A DNA stretch of 64,000 bases, taken from Alphaproteobacteria bacterium (GTDB lineage: Bacteria > Pseudomonadota > Alphaproteobacteria > UBA6615). Made by a program: the position numbers and the translations under genes. The stretch lies in assembly GCA_002727315.1 (NCBI GenBank), contig PBWR01000013.1, forward strand, positions 1-64,000, in the 5' to 3' direction. Of the stretch, positions 16,349 through 25,268 are shown one piece after another; position 1 is the stretch's first letter; every line of letters starts with the position of its first letter. The notes beneath the pieces were generated by a model. That model had not been told where the DNA came from, did not search any database, and saw nothing but the letters and a program-made list of their open reading frames with translations.

Positions 16349-17407
16349 ATGACCGCACCGATCAAGTTCTATTTCGACTTTGTCTCGGCCTATTCTTATG
16401 TCGCGATGAACAATATCGACCAGCTTGGCGCTCGCTGGGGACGCGAGGTCGAGTGGCACTGTGTGCCGTTGCCCGCGATCCTCGCACATCATGAGGCGAC
16501 GTCACCGCGAGACCAGCCGGGAAAGTTTGCCCACAACTCGAAGGATTTCCCACGCCTCTGCGAGATGAACGATCTGCCGGTTTCGTTCCCGCCGGAGGTC
16601 CCGCCTTACGGCGCGTCACTGCACCGTCTGGTGTTTTGGCGCCTGACTCGAAAGAACACCGGGCTGGCAAAGCAATTTGCCCTGGCTGTTGACCATCGCT
16701 ATTTCGGCACGGGCAAAGAAGTGCGCACGGCCCAGCAGTTGGCGAGTGCTTGCAAGGCGCGCAAGGTTCCGGTGTCCGTGAAGGAAATTCAGGCCGCCGC
16801 CAGCGACCGGAAAGCCCAGAAGGCACTGGACGATGCGTTCGACAGGGCGGTGGCCGACGGCATGTTCGGGGCTCCCTTCGTTGTCCTGGATGGCGAGACC
16901 TTCTGGGGCGCCGACCGTCTCGATCACGTGGAGTACCGGCTGGAGCAGGCGATCAAGGTGCCGCGCGGCTTCGAGCGATTTTCGTTCGACAGCCCCTTCA
17001 CCGTCCGTAATGGCCCGCTGTTCGTGAAATGCGGGAAATCGAAGGTCGATTTCGGGTTCCGGGCCGGCACCCGGCATCTCAATCCACGCGATGTGGTGCA
17101 TGGCGGCTGGATGACCAGCTTCGTGGATGTCGCCATGGCCCAGTCGGCGCTCTACGAAATGGGGGTCGTCGGGCTGACCCCGACGATCCATCTGGAGGCG
17201 GATTTCCTGGCGCCGGTCTTGCCGGGGCAGTGGGTCCAATGCGATTCCCGGCTGGTGAAATCGACCCGCACGATGAATTTCGTCCAGGGCATGGTCACTG
17301 CCGATGGTGAGCCCGTGCTGCGCTGCTCGGGGATCTATCGCAAACCGCGCGACGTGAAACCGCGGATCGGCAAGATCATGTCGCCTACGGCAGACGTCTA
17401 CGCGTGA
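16349..17407 (+). CDS. 2-hydroxychromene-2-carboxylate isomerase-like / PaaI-type thioesterase fusion
   Basis: A two-domain protein of 352 residues. Residues 1 to about 200 form a DsbA-like kappa-GST/HCCA-isomerase domain: it begins IKFYFDFVSAYSYVA with the conserved Ser, and ends in DGMFGAPFVVLDGETFWGADRLDHV. Residues about 215-345 form a hotdog thioesterase of the PaaI/YbgC type, with VVHGGWMTSFVDVAMA (H251) as the active-site helix. The two activities are normally separate proteins. One continuous frame with no stop joins them, so the fusion is real in this sequence. It is the third gene of the 14.1-17.4 kb cluster; its stop meets that of the convergent decarboxylase/hydratase gene (TGATCA). 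A glutathione- or CoA-linked catabolic role is likely. Confidence 0.85.
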   Translation: MTAPIKFYFDFVSAYSYVAMNNIDQLGARWGREVEWHCVPLPAILAHHEATSPRDQPGKFAHNSKDFPRLCEMNDLPVSFPPEVPPYGASLHRLVFWRLTRKNTGLAKQFALAVDHRYFGTGKEVRTAQQLASACKARKVPVSVKEIQAAASDRKAQKALDDAFDRAVADGMFGAPFVVLDGETFWGADRLDHVEYRLEQAIKVPRGFERFSFDSPFTVRNGPLFVKCGKSKVDFGFRAGTRHLNPRDVVHGGWMTSFVDVAMAQSALYEMGVVGLTPTIHLEADFLAPVLPGQWVQCDSRLVKSTRTMNFVQGMVTADGEPVLRCSGIYRKPRDVKPRIGKIMSPTADVYA

Positions 17408-18208
17408 TCAGCCGGTCACGTTGAAGCCGGTGCTGCCGAGTACCTCTACCGTCAGCTTCACCGAGGTGTCGGGCGTCAGGGCGGTGGCGGCCGATGCGGC
17501 GCCGGCCAGTACGATAAAACCTGCCTGCAGCTCGTCGCCTGTCTCGGCCGCAAAGCGTGCCGCCTCGGCTAGCGAGCGTTCCGGGTGCCCCAGGATCGCG
17601 GCCGAAGACCCGACCTCGACGGCCCGGCCATTGAACTCCAGCACCATTCCGAGATTGGACGTGTCGACATCCGGTGCGGCCCAGGGGCCTAGCACATAGC
17701 CGGAAGCCGATGTGTTGTCGGCGACCACATCCTCCAGCGAGAACTTGAAGTTCCGGTAACGGCTGTCGATGATTTCGATCGCGGGCGCGACCGCTTCCAC
17801 ATGAGTCATCGCCTCAGTTGGGCTGAGCCGGCCCGACATGGACGATTTCAGGAGATAGGCGATCTCGGGCTCGACGCGCGGATGGCAATAGTCCGCAAAC
17901 GCTATCGAACCGCCGTCCTGAACCAACATGCCGTCGGTCAGTCGGCCATAGACCGGCTCGAAGACACCCATTTGGGCCGCCTTGGCGCGGCTGGTCAAGC
18001 CCATCTTCACGCCTGAGCGTACATCGCCACGCTTGAGACGCAGCGCGATCGTCGTCGCCTGGGTGCGGTAGGCGTCGTCCAGTGACAGAGCGCCGTCCTT
18101 CTTCGACGATAGCTGGGCGATGGGCGCTGCCTTGCGCTGCGCATCGTCGAGCGCCTTCGCGATGCGGTTGATCTCGGTGGCGGGGCGGCGTTTGGTTTTG
18201 CTGGCCAT
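17408..18208 (-). CDS. 4-oxalocrotonate decarboxylase / 2-keto-4-pentenoate hydratase family, paralogue 1
   Basis: Fumarylacetoacetate-hydrolase-fold protein of the MhpD/DmpE/DmpH group, 266 residues. Family features include GVKMGLTSRAKAAQMGV, HPRVEPEIAYLL (acidic metal-ligand pair), APAIEIIDSRYRNF and VADNTSASGYVLG. The PEIA and IIDSR motifs and the pairing with a second paralogue 12 bp upstream resemble dmpE-dmpH, where the decarboxylase binds the hydratase to pass an unstable dienol. I assign this copy tentatively to the decarboxylase role. Its end is adjacent to the convergent fusion gene. Confidence 0.83.
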   Translation of the reverse strand: MASKTKRRPATEINRIAKALDDAQRKAAPIAQLSSKKDGALSLDDAYRTQATTIALRLKRGDVRSGVKMGLTSRAKAAQMGVFEPVYGRLTDGMLVQDGGSIAFADYCHPRVEPEIAYLLKSSMSGRLSPTEAMTHVEAVAPAIEIIDSRYRNFKFSLEDVVADNTSASGYVLGPWAAPDVDTSNLGMVLEFNGRAVEVGSSAAILGHPERSLAEAARFAAETGDELQAGFIVLAGAASAATALTPDTSVKLTVEVLGSTGFNVTG

Positions 18209-18220
18209 GATCTCTGCTCT

Positions 18221-19021
18221 CTATGTTGTGCCAAATGCCGCGCGCACCGAGCCGAGGCCGTTGATGCGCACCTCGTAGACTTCCCCCGGTGTGACCGAAA
18301 CCATCGGACCCAGCGCGCCCGACATCACCACATCGCCGGCTAGCAGCGGACGTCCGCGCAATACCATTTCGCGGGCCAGCCAGGTTACGGCGTTGAGCGG
18401 GTTCCCCAAGCATGCCGCGCCGGCACCGACGGAGACCGGTTCGCCACGATGTTCGACGACCATGCCGCACAGTCGGGTGTCAAAATCTTCGATGGCGTGG
18501 GGCTCGTTGCCTAGCACGAAAAGGCCTGAAGACGCGTTATCCGCGATCGTGTCGACGATATTGATATCCCAGTTCTCGATGCGGCTACCGACCACCTCGA
18601 TCGAGGCGACGGCGTAGGCGATTGCGCTCGTTACATCGGCGACGGTTGCCATCTCCATGTCCAGATCGTCACCCAGCACGAAGGAAATCTCACCCTCGAT
18701 GCGCGGCTGCAGAACCGCGGATCCTTGGATCTCCGCACCGTCGAGGATAGCCATGTCGGCGAATAGCATGCCGAAATCGGGCTGATCCACGCCGAGCTGG
18801 TCCTGCACCACCGCCGATGTCAGGCCGATCTTGCGACCGATCAGGCGCCGGCCCTGCTTGATCCAGTGCTGTGTGTTGGCGTCCTGGACCGCATAGGCGG
18901 CATCCAGGTCGTGCTCGGGCAAATCCTTGCGCACCGGCTTGCATGGCTTGCCGGTTTCGTGCGCCTGGCGCAGGCGTCTGGCCAGCTTGTTGATGGATTT
19001 TTTGTCGGTTGCCTTCGCCAC
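18221..19021 (-). CDS. 2-keto-4-pentenoate hydratase family protein, paralogue 2
   Basis: Second MhpD/DmpE-type protein, also 266 residues, first gene of the leftward pair. Diagnostic segments are LIGRKIGLTSAVVQDQLGV, QPRIEGEISFVLG, ASIEVVGSRIENWD, IADNASSGLFVLG and LLAGDVVMSGALGPMV. The last is the hydratase-like C-terminal block. It probably forms a complex with the downstream paralogue to hydrate 2-oxopent-4-enoate-type intermediates of meta-cleavage pathways. No ring-cleaving dioxygenase is in the window, so the upstream part of such a pathway must lie elsewhere if it exists. Confidence 0.85.
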   Translation of the reverse strand: MAKATDKKSINKLARRLRQAHETGKPCKPVRKDLPEHDLDAAYAVQDANTQHWIKQGRRLIGRKIGLTSAVVQDQLGVDQPDFGMLFADMAILDGAEIQGSAVLQPRIEGEISFVLGDDLDMEMATVADVTSAIAYAVASIEVVGSRIENWDINIVDTIADNASSGLFVLGNEPHAIEDFDTRLCGMVVEHRGEPVSVGAGAACLGNPLNAVTWLAREMVLRGRPLLAGDVVMSGALGPMVSVTPGEVYEVRINGLGSVRAAFGTT

Positions 19022-19081
19022 CCGTTATCCCCTCCGCGATTCGTCAGACCTGGTTTTAGGAATTCGCAGAGTGAGAGTCTA

Positions 19082-19396
19082 TTATTTGGCGCGCGGGCCC
19101 GTATTCCGATACCGGTGGCATGATTCGAAAGGGTGAACGCCACCAGCGCGCCGGCCGAGATACCTTGGCAGTCGTCGATGTTCGACTCTTGTTCCGTTTG
19201 CGCTGGCCGATACGCAGGGCTGGGCGGCTTCGCATTCGAGCAGACTGGCTCTCTTCTCGTTACGCAGCAGATACAAGGCGCCGGCATTCGCGCCCATGAG
19301 CTCGCGGTCCTGGTGAAGCGCCTTGTCGGCCAGCTCTCGGGACGATTGCCCCGGAGGGTGGTCGAGCAGTTCTGCGAACGAAAGCCGGTTGGTCAT
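19082..19396 (-). CDS. hypothetical ORF, possibly a GAF-domain remnant
   Basis: The 462-bp gap between the hydratase gene and the SDR gene holds one minus-strand frame of 104 codons. Its first 60 residues have coding-like GC-rich third positions. The segment ELMGANAGALYLLRNEKRA resembles the start of a GAF domain. After that the product turns arginine-rich and unstructured, as if frameshifted. It is either a short hypothetical gene or a decayed regulator. Confidence 0.3.
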   Translation of the reverse strand: MTNRLSFAELLDHPPGQSSRELADKALHQDRELMGANAGALYLLRNEKRASLLECEAAQPCVSASANGTRVEHRRLPRYLGRRAGGVHPFESCHRYRNTGPRAK

Positions 19397-19483
19397 CGTT
19401 ATCTGCGCGTTGGGGTGGCGGTGAACTGATTGAGCCTGACAGGTTAGACGAGACCAATGAATACCAAGTTACCGCGCCGGGGC

Positions 19484-20248
19484 CTAAACGATTTCGATGC
19501 CCGCGCGGCGGGTCAGGTCGTTGAACTGCACCTGGTTGTGTTTGCCGGCGAGATCGTCCGGCGCCTCGCGCACCAGCCAGGCGAGCACTTTCGCCGGACG
19601 CTCCGCCGGCTGGCCCTGATCGGGCGTGAGTGCGGCCTGCCGGAAGACCGGGTTGGCGTAGATATCGTTGACCATGTCGGTCTGGGTGAAACCCGGCGAC
19701 AGGGCGAAAATCTTGACGTTGCTGTCCTCCAGGTCGAAATGCAGGCACTGGGTCATCGACAGCAGCGCGGCCTTGGACGAGCAATAGGCGGCATAGAAAC
19801 GGTCGGGGATGAACGCGCGGGCACTGGTCAGGTTCAGGATCGTGCCCTCGTCGCGCTCGGTCATCGACGGCAGGACGGCCGAGATCAAATTGTATGGACC
19901 CATGACATTGATCTTCAGGACTTCGAGATAGGCATCGGGCTTCACGTCCGCGACGGACCCCATCAAACCGGTTCCGGCATTGTTGATCAGCACGTCGATC
20001 CGGCCATGCTCGGCGAGTACGCCGTCGACGAAGGCGCGTGCGGCACCTTCGTCGGCGACTTCGAAGCCGTGACACTCGGCGCTGGCGCCGAGCGCTTCGA
20101 CGGCTTGCCGGGTTTCCTCGCAGGCCTCGGCCGTGCGCGCGCACAACACCAGGTGCGGTCCGTCGGGTGCCAGTTCCCGGGCTGCCGCCGCACCAATGCC
20201 CCGGCTGGCGCCGGTGAGCACGATCACCTTGTCCTTCAGACTGGCCAT
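19484..20248 (-). CDS. short-chain dehydrogenase/reductase
   Basis: Classical SDR of 254 residues using NAD(P)H. Cofactor motif TGASRGIGAAAA is at the N terminus, NNAG near residue 87, and the catalytic Ser-Tyr-Lys set appears as LTSARAF followed by YCSSK. The start at 20248 follows AGGGGGAAACC. It lies downstream of the terminator of the Bax-inhibitor-like gene, so it probably has its own promoter. Substrate not predictable. Confidence 0.9.
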   Translation of the reverse strand: MASLKDKVIVLTGASRGIGAAAARELAPDGPHLVLCARTAEACEETRQAVEALGASAECHGFEVADEGAARAFVDGVLAEHGRIDVLINNAGTGLMGSVADVKPDAYLEVLKINVMGPYNLISAVLPSMTERDEGTILNLTSARAFIPDRFYAAYCSSKAALLSMTQCLHFDLEDSNVKIFALSPGFTQTDMVNDIYANPVFRQAALTPDQGQPAERPAKVLAWLVREAPDDLAGKHNQVQFNDLTRRAGIEIV

Positions 20249-20309
20249 GGTTTCCCCCTGCGTGAACGTTTGTTGATGGGAATATTGACCCGCTGGCGCG
20301 CAAAAGAAA

Positions 20310-20333
20310 ACGCCCGGGCCGGGGCCCGGGCGT
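20310..20333 (-). terminator. terminator of the Bax-inhibitor-like gene
   Basis: ACGCCCGGGC-CGGG-GCCCGGGCGT is a perfect 10-bp stem with a 4-nt loop. On the minus strand it is followed by TTTTCTTTT. It is 25 bp beyond the stop of the gene at 20359-21105. Confidence 0.88.
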
Positions 20334-20358
20334 TTCAGCACGTTGATTTGATCCGTGA

Positions 20359-21105
20359 CTAATCGCGCTGTCCGAACAGATGCAGCAGGATGATGAACAG
20401 GTTGATGAAGTCGAGATAGAGCCTGAGTGCCCCCATGATTGCCTTCTTGCCGGCAACCTCGGAGCCGTCGAGCTCGTTGTACATCTCCTTGATCTGCTGG
20501 GTGTCGTAGGCGGTGAGGCCGACAAACACCAGGACGCCGATCACGGAAATCACGAACTGCATCATCGACGAACCGATGAAGATATTGACGATGCTGGCCA
20601 GAATGATGCCGATCAGGCCCATGAACAGGAACGAGCCCAGACCTGACAGGTCTCGTTTCGTCGTGTAGCCGTAAAGGCTCATGCCGGCGAAGGTGGCCGC
20701 GGTGATGAAGAACACCCGCGCGATGCTCACGCCCGTGAAGGTCAGGAAGATGTGGCTGAGGGACAAGCCCATCACACCGGCGAACAGCCAGAACAGCATC
20801 TGCGCCGTCGACGCCTTCATGCGGTTGATGCCGAAGGACAGCACCAGCACGAATGCCAGGGGCGAAATCATCGCAACCCACGCCAAGGCGGTCGGCTGAA
20901 CGGCGCCCGTGGGCCCGGCTGCGTAGAACAGCTGCAGGACTGCGGGTGTGTTCGCGACGAGATAGGCGATGATGCCCGTCAGCGCGAGGCCGGTCGTCAT
21001 GTAGTTGTAGACGCGTAGCATGTAGGCCCGGAGACCCTCATCGATCTGTGCGTCTGCATGGGCCCGGCCCTGAATGACCGTGCCACGTTCGAATTGATTA
21101 GCCAT
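20359..21105 (-). CDS. Bax inhibitor-1/YccA family membrane protein
   Basis: Seven-helix membrane protein of the TMBIM/BI-1 family, 248 residues. It has the bacterial N-terminal segment preceding VYNYMTTGLALTG, the central SLSHIFLTFTGVSIARVF region, and the C-terminal GLTAYDTQQIKEM and LYLDFINLFIILL segments characteristic of the family. Homologues leak calcium or modulate FtsH-type proteolysis (YccA). It ends in its own terminator, so it is likely monocistronic. Confidence 0.93.
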   Translation of the reverse strand: MANQFERGTVIQGRAHADAQIDEGLRAYMLRVYNYMTTGLALTGIIAYLVANTPAVLQLFYAAGPTGAVQPTALAWVAMISPLAFVLVLSFGINRMKASTAQMLFWLFAGVMGLSLSHIFLTFTGVSIARVFFITAATFAGMSLYGYTTKRDLSGLGSFLFMGLIGIILASIVNIFIGSSMMQFVISVIGVLVFVGLTAYDTQQIKEMYNELDGSEVAGKKAIMGALRLYLDFINLFIILLHLFGQRD

Positions 21106-21247
21106 AGATATCGTGTCCCTTGCGGGGCTCCCCTGCTATGCTATGAAACCTCATGCGAGAATATGGGGCGTTTTGGCGCCCAATTCAACCGGCAAACCGT
21201 TGGACTTTCCGTGATTGTGATGGGGTAACAGACTGAAAAGACAGTCT

Positions 21248-21997
21248 TTACGCCGATGCACCGGGGCGCGGGCCCATCACCGTGAATGCTGTTTGCCCCA
21301 CGGTGATCAAAACGGCCAGCCCGGCCAGTGCCGGGGCGATTGGGCCGGGAAGTGTCGGGATCAGCGCGACGGCCAGCGCGGTTCGTAGCGCAAGTTCGCT
21401 CCAGACGCGCCAGTCGGGGCGTTTCACAGAGGGGTTCCGTGCGTGGATTGCTCGTTCGCCGAACCCGAGAACACCGGCGGCGAGGACCCACAGGTCCGCG
21501 ATGCCGAGGCGCCAGACCAATAGCGCCAGCGCCAGGACCAGCAGCGCGGCTGTCATTTCGCCGAGGCGTTCGCTGAATCCGCTGGCTGATTCCGTAATGC
21601 GGGCCAACCAACCGTCGGCGGCCTCGAGGCCGGCGGCCGCGATTCCGGCGATTGCCAGAGACCACAACAACGGATCGGGTGCCACGCCGGCCGGAATGAT
21701 CGCCAGTCCGCCGAGCAGGCAGGTCAATCCCACACGTGCCACGGTGAATCGGGTCCCCGTGGTGCGGGAGTCGGTTTCGGATTTCGGGCCGACCGCCGAA
21801 AAGGCGATCAACAGGACCAGCAGGCAGAAGCTTCCGATCGGTGCCGTTGTGCCGAGTTCGAACGCCAACGCGAACAGGCCGGAAATGGCGATCGTTAAAA
21901 GAAACGTCAGTGGCAAATGCCCCATTCCCATGGTGTGAACCTCGGGCGGATGCAATGTGGGGCGGGGCCCGCGGGGTTCCTTGTTTGTCTCGTTCAC
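21248..21997 (-). CDS. CDP-alcohol phosphatidyltransferase homologue lacking catalytic aspartates
   Basis: Integral membrane protein of 249 residues. The core DGWLARITESASGF (128-141) and the following SERLGEMTAALLVLALALLVW align with the CDP-alcohol phosphatidyltransferase motif. However, of the consensus D1xxD2G..AR........G...D3...D4 only D2 (D128), the following Gly and the AR remain. D1 is Glu125, the second Gly is Ser142, D3 is Gly146 and D4 is Ala150. The metal site and catalytic base are thus missing, so normal catalysis is unlikely. The GTG at 21997 has AGGT upstream and starts 8 bp after the permease stop, so it is the third gene of the YbbAP-like operon. Confidence 0.7.
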   Translation of the reverse strand: MNETNKEPRGPRPTLHPPEVHTMGMGHLPLTFLLTIAISGLFALAFELGTTAPIGSFCLLVLLIAFSAVGPKSETDSRTTGTRFTVARVGLTCLLGGLAIIPAGVAPDPLLWSLAIAGIAAAGLEAADGWLARITESASGFSERLGEMTAALLVLALALLVWRLGIADLWVLAAGVLGFGERAIHARNPSVKRPDWRVWSELALRTALAVALIPTLPGPIAPALAGLAVLITVGQTAFTVMGPRPGASA

Positions 21998-22005
21998 CTG
22001 TTGAC

Positions 22006-24549
22006 CTATTCGTTTCGCAACCAGGGCGCCGCGCTCTGGCCCAGGGCGTGCCATGTTCCGATGAGTCCGGCGCCGACCGTAATGACCGTCCCGACCGCCA
22101 CCGTCAAGGCAACGGCGGCCGGTTCCGGCGTCCAGTCGACACGCAGCAGCCTTGTCACGATGGCCCAACCGGTGATGCTGCCGACGATCGAAGCGAGGAC
22201 AGCGGTGACCAGGCCTAGCAGGCCATACTCGAGAAAATAGGCCGTGACGATGTCCCGGCGGGTCGCCCCCAACACCTTCAGCACCACGCTGTCATAGATT
22301 CGCCGCCGCCGCCCGGCTGCGATCGCACCGGCGAGCACCAGCGCGCCCGACACAAGGGTGATCAGGGTGGTCAACCGGACCGCAGCGCCCACATTGCCGA
22401 CCAGCGCGGCCACAGTCTCGATCGCGGCACGCACGCGGATCGAGGTGAAGTTCGGAAACCTGTCCGTGACCCGTCTTTCCAGTGGGTCCTCGGCGCCTTC
22501 GTCGGCATGCACAACCGCGATATGCATGCGCGGCGCGGATTCCAGGATGCCCGGAGAAAACACCATCACGAAATTGATCGCCAGGCGTTGCCAGTCGATG
22601 TCGCGTGTGTTGGCGATGGTGGCCGTGAACTCCCGGCCGAGCACGTTGACCGTGATGGTGTCGCCGAGACCGAGGCCGAGGCCCCGCGCGATCTGCGCAT
22701 CAAGGCTGACCAGCATGTCGCCGCGATAGTCGGCGGGCCACCATTCGCCGTCCACGATCGGGTTGTGTGCCGGCGCATCCGCTGCCCAGGTAATTCCCCG
22801 GTCACCGCGCAGTACCCAGCGCGCTTCCGCCGCGATATTGGCCTCGCCGGCAGGCACGCCGTTGATGCCCGTGATCCGACCACGGAGCATGGGGACCTGC
22901 TCGCTGCGCTCGACGCCGGAGATTTCGGCGACGAGAGACTGGAACGGATCGATCTGTTGCGGCTGGATATCGACGAAGAAGAAGGCTGGTGCGTCGGCCG
23001 GCAGTTCGTCGGCGATCTGGCGGGACAGATTTCCCTCGATTGTAGCGACGGTCACCAGCATCGACAGGCCGAGCCCGAGGGACAGCACGACCGAGGCGGT
23101 GGCGGCACCGGGGCGATGCAACCCCGCAAGCGCCAATCGAACCGCTGGCCTTCGCACTCCGCGAATTCGCGAAGCGATGGCGGAAATTCCGGCCGCAGCG
23201 GCGCGGAAGGCGATCATCGCGCTCAGGGAACCGGCGACAAACCAGGTCGCGAAACCCGCATCCGATGCAGTCGCGATCGCCAGACCCCCAAGGGCCGCAG
23301 CGAACACTCCCGTCGCCAGGATATAGATGCCTCGTGGCCGGCCATGGGATGGTGTCACCAGGGCGCGGAACAGGCTGCCCGGCGGGATCTCGCCGGCGCG
23401 CGCCACCGACCAGATCGAAAAGACGAGCGCGGTCAGCAGGCCGAACAATGCGGCCACCGCGAGGGGTTCGGCGAACACACCCGTGGCAATCCGGATCGGC
23501 ACGACCCGCGAGAGCGCATCGGCAGCCAGCCAGGGCAGGGCGGCGCCGAACACCAGTCCGATACCGATCCCGCCGCATGCCAGGACCATCACCTGCAACA
23601 GGTAGATGCGGAAGATGAGGGCCCGGGTCGCGCCGATGCATTTCAGGGTGGCGATCGTCGCGGTCTTGCCGTCGAGCCAGGATCGAACGGCGTTTGCTAC
23701 CCCGACACCGCCCACCAGCAAGGCGGTCAGGCCGACGAATGACAGGAAGAGTGTCACCCGGCCGATCAAGCGTGTGAGCCGGGGGGAGGATTCGTTGAGG
23801 GTCCGGATTCGCCAGCCGGCATCGGGAAACGCTTCGTTGATACCGGCGATGAACTGCGCCGGGCTTGTCTCGGCGGGCAGCCGGACCCGATAGTTGTAGT
23901 GAATCAGACTGCCGGGCTGGACCAGCGCCGTATCGTCGAGCGCGGTCCCGGCGATCAGCACGCGGGGGCCAAGTGAGAAAAGCCCGGACCCGCCGATCCT
24001 GTCGGGCTCATGCACGATACTGGCGCGCACCTCGAACACGGCCTCCCCGACCCGGACCCGGTCCCCCACGCTGAGGGCGAGCTTGGTCAGCAGTTCCGGC
24101 GCGACGGCGGCGCCCCAAATGCCATTCCGGCGGTCGAGCAGTTCGCTGAGCGGCAGCGTGGGTGCGGTCTCCAATTCGCCATAGAGCGGGTAGCTGTCCG
24201 CGACCGTCTTCAACTCGATCAGGGTGCGGCCCCCATCGGGCACAGCGGCTCGAATCATCGCGCGCATCTCGGCGCTGCCGGCGACGTCGCCGGCGGATGC
24301 GATTGCGGTGAACTCGTCGGCGGTCGCGGGCCGATGCACGATATCGACCAGCACATCGCCGCCCAGGATTTCGCGTGCGTCCGCGCTGATGCTTTCCTCG
24401 AGCATCGCGCGGGTCGAGCCGACCGCTGCGATGGCAGCGACACCGAGCGCCAGGCAGGTTAGGAAGATTCGAAAACTCGACAGGCTGCCGCGCAGTTCGC
24501 GGCGCGCGGTCCGTGCGGCAAGCGTCCAGGAGGCGGCCGGATCGCTCAC
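22006..24549 (-). CDS. ybbP: YbbP-type ABC transporter permease
   Basis: Large MacB/LolC-like permease of 847 residues with a first helix near residue 28, a large periplasmic domain, and the FtsX-like core domains (about 260-380 and 720-830). FtsX features are [22 protein letters not shown] and its paralogue in the C-terminal half. In E. coli the ybbA-ybbP pair is divergent from tesA, exactly as here. The GTG start at 24549 overlaps the ATPase stop (GTGA). Such exporters move lipids or lipoproteins outward rather than importing solutes. Confidence 0.88.
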   Translation of the reverse strand: MSDPAASWTLAARTARRELRGSLSSFRIFLTCLALGVAAIAAVGSTRAMLEESISADAREILGGDVLVDIVHRPATADEFTAIASAGDVAGSAEMRAMIRAAVPDGGRTLIELKTVADSYPLYGELETAPTLPLSELLDRRNGIWGAAVAPELLTKLALSVGDRVRVGEAVFEVRASIVHEPDRIGGSGLFSLGPRVLIAGTALDDTALVQPGSLIHYNYRVRLPAETSPAQFIAGINEAFPDAGWRIRTLNESSPRLTRLIGRVTLFLSFVGLTALLVGGVGVANAVRSWLDGKTATIATLKCIGATRALIFRIYLLQVMVLACGGIGIGLVFGAALPWLAADALSRVVPIRIATGVFAEPLAVAALFGLLTALVFSIWSVARAGEIPPGSLFRALVTPSHGRPRGIYILATGVFAAALGGLAIATASDAGFATWFVAGSLSAMIAFRAAAAGISAIASRIRGVRRPAVRLALAGLHRPGAATASVVLSLGLGLSMLVTVATIEGNLSRQIADELPADAPAFFFVDIQPQQIDPFQSLVAEISGVERSEQVPMLRGRITGINGVPAGEANIAAEARWVLRGDRGITWAADAPAHNPIVDGEWWPADYRGDMLVSLDAQIARGLGLGLGDTITVNVLGREFTATIANTRDIDWQRLAINFVMVFSPGILESAPRMHIAVVHADEGAEDPLERRVTDRFPNFTSIRVRAAIETVAALVGNVGAAVRLTTLITLVSGALVLAGAIAAGRRRRIYDSVVLKVLGATRRDIVTAYFLEYGLLGLVTAVLASIVGSITGWAIVTRLLRVDWTPEPAAVALTVAVGTVITVGAGLIGTWHALGQSAAPWLRNE

Positions 24550-25250
24550 GCCGGGATGCCGTCTGTGGCGATGCGACCGTCGTTGAGTTGTACGACACGG
24601 TCGCAACGCGCCGCGATGTCCCGGTCGTGGGTGATGAGCATCAGGGTCGTGTTGTTTCGGCCCGACAGTTCGAACAGGGCCTCGATGATGCTAGCGCCGG
24701 TCTCACCGTCCAGATTGCCCGTCGGCTCGTCGGCCAGCAGCAGGTCGGGGCCTGTTGCGAAGGCGCGCGCAATGGCGACCCGCTGTTGTTCGCCGCCGGA
24801 CAGCTGGGAGGGGTAGTGGTCGAGGCGATGCGCGAGTCCCACGGCTTCGAGGCTCTCGCGGGCAACGTCGAAGGCGTGCCCGTCGCCGGCGAATTCCAGT
24901 GGCACGGCCACATTCTCCAGCGCGTTCATCGTCGGTATCAGTTGGAACGCCTGGAACACGATTCCGACCCGGGCGCGCCGGAACCGGGCCAGCGCGTCCT
25001 CGTCGAGGCGGGCCAGATCCTGTCCGGCGACATGGACGGTCCCGCCCGTCAGCCGCTCGAGCCCGGCGATGACCATCATCATGGTGGACTTGCCCGAGCC
25101 CGACGGCCCGACGACGCCCAGTGTCTCGCCGGCGTTCACGGACAAATCGATCCCGCGCAGGATGTTGACGTCGCCGCTTGCGCTCGCCAAATGAAGTTCT
25201 GCACCGTCGAGGACGATCATCGGCGGTTCGACGCCGGATGGATTGTTCAT
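24546..25250 (-). CDS. ybbA: YbbA-type ABC transporter ATP-binding protein
   Basis: ATPase partner of the YbbP-like permease, 234 residues, LolD/MacB subfamily. Walker A is GPSGSGKST near residue 42, the Q-loop is near [16 protein letters not shown], the signature is [14 protein letters not shown] and Walker B is [12 protein letters not shown]. The short length and DEPTGNLD motif separate it from importer ATPases. The first gene of the three-gene leftward operon, it is 18 bp from the divergent tesA start. Confidence 0.93.
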   Translation of the reverse strand: MNNPSGVEPPMIVLDGAELHLASASGDVNILRGIDLSVNAGETLGVVGPSGSGKSTMMMVIAGLERLTGGTVHVAGQDLARLDEDALARFRRARVGIVFQAFQLIPTMNALENVAVPLEFAGDGHAFDVARESLEAVGLAHRLDHYPSQLSGGEQQRVAIARAFATGPDLLLADEPTGNLDGETGASIIEALFELSGRNNTTLMLITHDRDIAARCDRVVQLNDGRIATDGIPA

Positions 25251-25268
25251 GATGAATAGCTCGCAGCG

